64,000 bases of DNA from the NCBI GenBank assembly GCA_017649855.1, contig JAGCGA010000006.1, forward strand, positions 1 to 64,000. The letters are read 5' to 3'. Made by a program: the position numbers and the translations under genes. This DNA is from Bacteroidales bacterium. GTDB taxonomy: Bacteria; Bacteroidota; Bacteroidia; Bacteroidales; WCHB1-69. Shown here piece by piece: positions 62,258 to 64,000 of this stretch. Position 1 is the stretch's first letter. The number at the start of each line of letters is the position of its first letter. Below the pieces are notes generated by a model. That model was given only the letters and a program-made list of their open reading frames with translations, was not told where the DNA came from and ran no database searches.

Positions 62258-62763
62258 AAAAATATCTATTATGGGGGCTCTTCTTTTTGCTTTCAGCCCA
62301 ACTATTCTCACAAACAGATAACAAAGACTTGTCCAATGCGGTTCTGCAGTGCAGGTACGGGAATCTGTATAACAGCACCACCATGGAGAAAATGGATGTG
62401 CCGACATTAGGTGGGATGCTTTCCAAGGAGTCGTTCTATACCTACTGTCAAGCGCGGGCGGAGTACATGGCATCCCTTTCCATGTGGGCAATATCCGGTA
62501 CGGGAGCAGCCTCCTCCTTGATCATAGCCCTGGTAGGACATAAGGGAATTCCCAATTACTCACCGATGAGCTATACTTTCTATTATACGCCCTTTATTTG
62601 CACTTTCGCGCTGACCGTTGCTGCTTTGGTCCCGGCCGTTGTCCTCACCGCTGACAGCTACCGGAAACTGAACAGAGTTGCTGCAGACTACAATAACACC
62701 ACAGGCAGAACACTCTCCCTGGGGTTGAGTGGGCATGGAGTTGGTTTAACCTTTAAGTTCTGA
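62254..62763 (+). CDS. Exported/membrane protein of unknown family, first of a tandem pair
   Basis: The 169-residue protein has a signal peptide or N-terminal helix (MKKYLLWGLFFLLSAQLFSQ), a conserved soluble segment (RYGNLYNSTTMEK, SKESFYTYCQARAEYMASL), two hydrophobic segments (about 77-95 and 110-131) and a C-terminal end in alternating pattern (LGLSGHGVGLTFKF). It is clearly paralogous to the next gene: SFxxYxxAR(A/R)EY, DSYxKxN and DYN are shared in order. The start overlaps the stop of the upstream gene (ATGA), indicating translational coupling. I do not recognise the family. Confidence 0.75.
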   Translation: MKKYLLWGLFFLLSAQLFSQTDNKDLSNAVLQCRYGNLYNSTTMEKMDVPTLGGMLSKESFYTYCQARAEYMASLSMWAISGTGAASSLIIALVGHKGIPNYSPMSYTFYYTPFICTFALTVAALVPAVVLTADSYRKLNRVAADYNNTTGRTLSLGLSGHGVGLTFKF

Positions 62764-62767
62764 CGAT

Positions 62768-63313
62768 ATGAAAAAGATACTCTTTATTCTCACTATATTG
62801 GCGTTAGCTTTGTCATTAGAAGCTCAAGAGTCCGACAGCACAGGGAGTCTCCCCATGCAATTGGCCAGACACCACGGCCATCTTTATGAAGCGGAAATGA
62901 TGGGAAAAATTTCTCTGCATTCTTCCGTATATTTGCTTTCCCCTGAAAGTTTTAATCTCTATTATAAGGCACGCCGGGAATATGTGTCTGCGTTAGTCCT
63001 TTGGTCTGTGGGAGGCGTTGCTGTGACAGGTTTCTTAGGGTACGCAAGTTGGAATCTTATTACATCGGCAATTCACACTCATCCAACTGATCCAAACCAT
63101 CCAACGGATGATCTTACGCCACTTTTTACCGAAGTAAGTTTGGGGATGGCCTTGGGGAGTGCCATATTGTTTTTTACTCCTGCCCTATGGCTCACCTTGG
63201 ATAGCTACAAGAAAATAAATCATATTGTGTCAGACTATAACCAAAGACGAAATCACATTTCCCTTCACTTTGGTCCGACACGTTATGGTATAGGGTTGTC
63301 TTTAAATTTCTGA
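62768..63313 (+). CDS. Exported/membrane protein of unknown family, second of a tandem pair
   Basis: The 181-residue protein has a signal peptide (MKKILFILTILALALSLEAQ), then HHGHLYEAEMMGKISL, SPESFNLYYKARREYVSALV, two hydrophobic segments (about 73-95 and 119-142) separated by a His/Pro/Asp-rich loop (IHTHPTDPNHPTDD), DSYKKINHIVSDYNQ and RYGIGLSLNF. The order of motifs equals that of the preceding gene, so this is a diverged tandem duplicate. It starts 4 bases after the first copy and is followed after 5 bases by the C10 protease gene, so all four genes form one operon. Confidence 0.75.
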   Translation: MKKILFILTILALALSLEAQESDSTGSLPMQLARHHGHLYEAEMMGKISLHSSVYLLSPESFNLYYKARREYVSALVLWSVGGVAVTGFLGYASWNLITSAIHTHPTDPNHPTDDLTPLFTEVSLGMALGSAILFFTPALWLTLDSYKKINHIVSDYNQRRNHISLHFGPTRYGIGLSLNF

Positions 63314-63318
63314 ACACT

Positions 63319-64000
63319 ATGAGAAGAATTACCTTAGTCTTTTACTGGTCTTTTATGTGCTTGTTCCTTTATGCCCAAACGCCCGCGACAGTAACAGAAG
63401 CAGAGATTGCCGCCACCCGGTATGCTCATTTGTATTTGCATTATCCGTCACTAAGATCCTACAATATTGTCTCAACAGATTCTCTTGAGATTTCTTGTCA
63501 TACGGTACTGCGCGAAATTAGCTTTGACAATGGTGTCAGTATAGTATTGTCCGGTTATAAAGACTGCCAGCCCGTGCTCTTTTATTCCTTTAACCAGGAG
63601 AGGATTCTTCCCAATATTTCAAGTTTACCAGATGGTTTATATGATTTCGTATATAACTATGCTTATGCCATACAATATGTTGCCGACAGCTTGAGATCTG
63701 CTTATATTCACCCTGACTGGATGGCACTTTTGGATTCAGATATGGGACACTTTCCAAGGTCTGGTGACATCTATGGTCCTCTACTAACCACTAAATGGGG
63801 ACAGTCTCTCGCTTCAAAAGCATGGGATTTTCATGCCTTTAACTTTTTTATTGAGGAAAATGAAGTATGCTCGCATGGTTATTGCCCTACGGGATGTGTA
63901 GCAACAGCTATGGCTCAAATCATGAATTATTGGAAATATCCTGTATATCTGCCTAATAAGACATATCAATTTGACTGGTGTAACATGGCTGACAGCTTAA
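63319..64000 (+). CDS. C10 family (streptopain-like) cysteine protease, 3' end outside window
   Basis: The frame opens at the ATG at 63319 and stays open to the last base (227 residues seen). It has a signal peptide (MRRITLVFYWSFMCLFLYAQ) and a propeptide-like segment (about 25-150). The mature enzyme start is GPLLTTKWGQ, and the catalytic Cys is Cys193 in CPTGCVATAMAQIMNYWKYP. The catalytic His and any C-terminal sorting domain lie beyond the window. C10 enzymes such as streptopain and the B. fragilis Bfp proteases are secreted and processed by removal of the propeptide. It is the fourth gene of the operon starting at 61187. Confidence 0.9.
   Translation, partial: MRRITLVFYWSFMCLFLYAQTPATVTEAEIAATRYAHLYLHYPSLRSYNIVSTDSLEISCHTVLREISFDNGVSIVLSGYKDCQPVLFYSFNQERILPNISSLPDGLYDFVYNYAYAIQYVADSLRSAYIHPDWMALLDSDMGHFPRSGDIYGPLLTTKWGQSLASKAWDFHAFNFFIEENEVCSHGYCPTGCVATAMAQIMNYWKYPVYLPNKTYQFDWCNMADSL

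Overview
The window reads as chromosomal DNA of a Bacteroidota bacterium, most likely order Bacteroidales. Evidence: about two dozen promoter -7 boxes of the Bacteroidota type TAnnTTTG, usually followed by C; sprA of the type IX secretion system (T9SS) directly behind ruvA; T9SS type A and type B C-terminal sorting domains; the block DUF6089-uppS-bamA-skp; a short type III SerA; and almost no Shine-Dalgarno sequences. I cannot name a genus. PARAGRAPH 2, layout. 1-3658: surface-protein genes, with a 5'-truncated gene, a truncated paralogue and a 967-residue type B T9SS cargo protein. 3978-7752: Cys-rich lipoprotein, purN, serC, a four-helix-bundle (S23-type) gene, serA. 7858-17685 (minus): a lipoprotein and a 2945-residue repetitive T9SS cargo protein. 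17784-18314: a short element with 23-bp terminal inverted repeats. 18376-27319: tRNA-Arg, a subtilisin-like T9SS protease, an outer-membrane barrel, yqgE, a murL-like gene, an anchored FKBP, a FISUMP-domain protein, msrC and a CLC channel. 27453-28690: a 1.16-kb insertion bounded by copies of the 3' end of tRNA-Asp. 28799-48542: TonB-dependent receptor, ruvA-sprA, lipoprotein, mltF-like, purD, an old yellow enzyme homologue, frr-gcvH, der and an S9 peptidase. 48620-54541 (minus): the outer-membrane assembly operon with three skp copies. 54682-59596: infC-rpmI-rplT, uvrB, an M16 peptidase. 59597-60864: repeats and a broken IS5-like transposase. 60982-64000: two tandem promoter/leader units and an operon of surface or secreted proteins ending in an incomplete C10 cysteine protease. 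PARAGRAPH 3, how the genes work together. SprA is the outer-membrane translocon subunit of T9SS, and at least three genes here encode likely substrates (967 aa type B; 2945 aa and 558 aa type A). BamA, the Skp proteins and UppS serve envelope building. PurN, PurD, SerC, SerA and GcvH are core purine, serine and glycine metabolism. PARAGRAPH 4, what stands out. (1) Two 92-nt tandem units upstream of the terminal operon each carry a promoter box and a closing stem with a compensatory base change, so they are candidate structured RNAs or leaders. (2) The tRNA-Asp-bounded mini-island lacks an integrase but has nested inverted repeats inside one boundary. (3) There is a MITE-like element. (4) Several families of low-complexity intergenic repeats recur at gene boundaries. 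(5) A MurL-type epimerase homologue occurs without a visible MurD2. All functional statements are read from sequence and memory of protein families; no searches were run.
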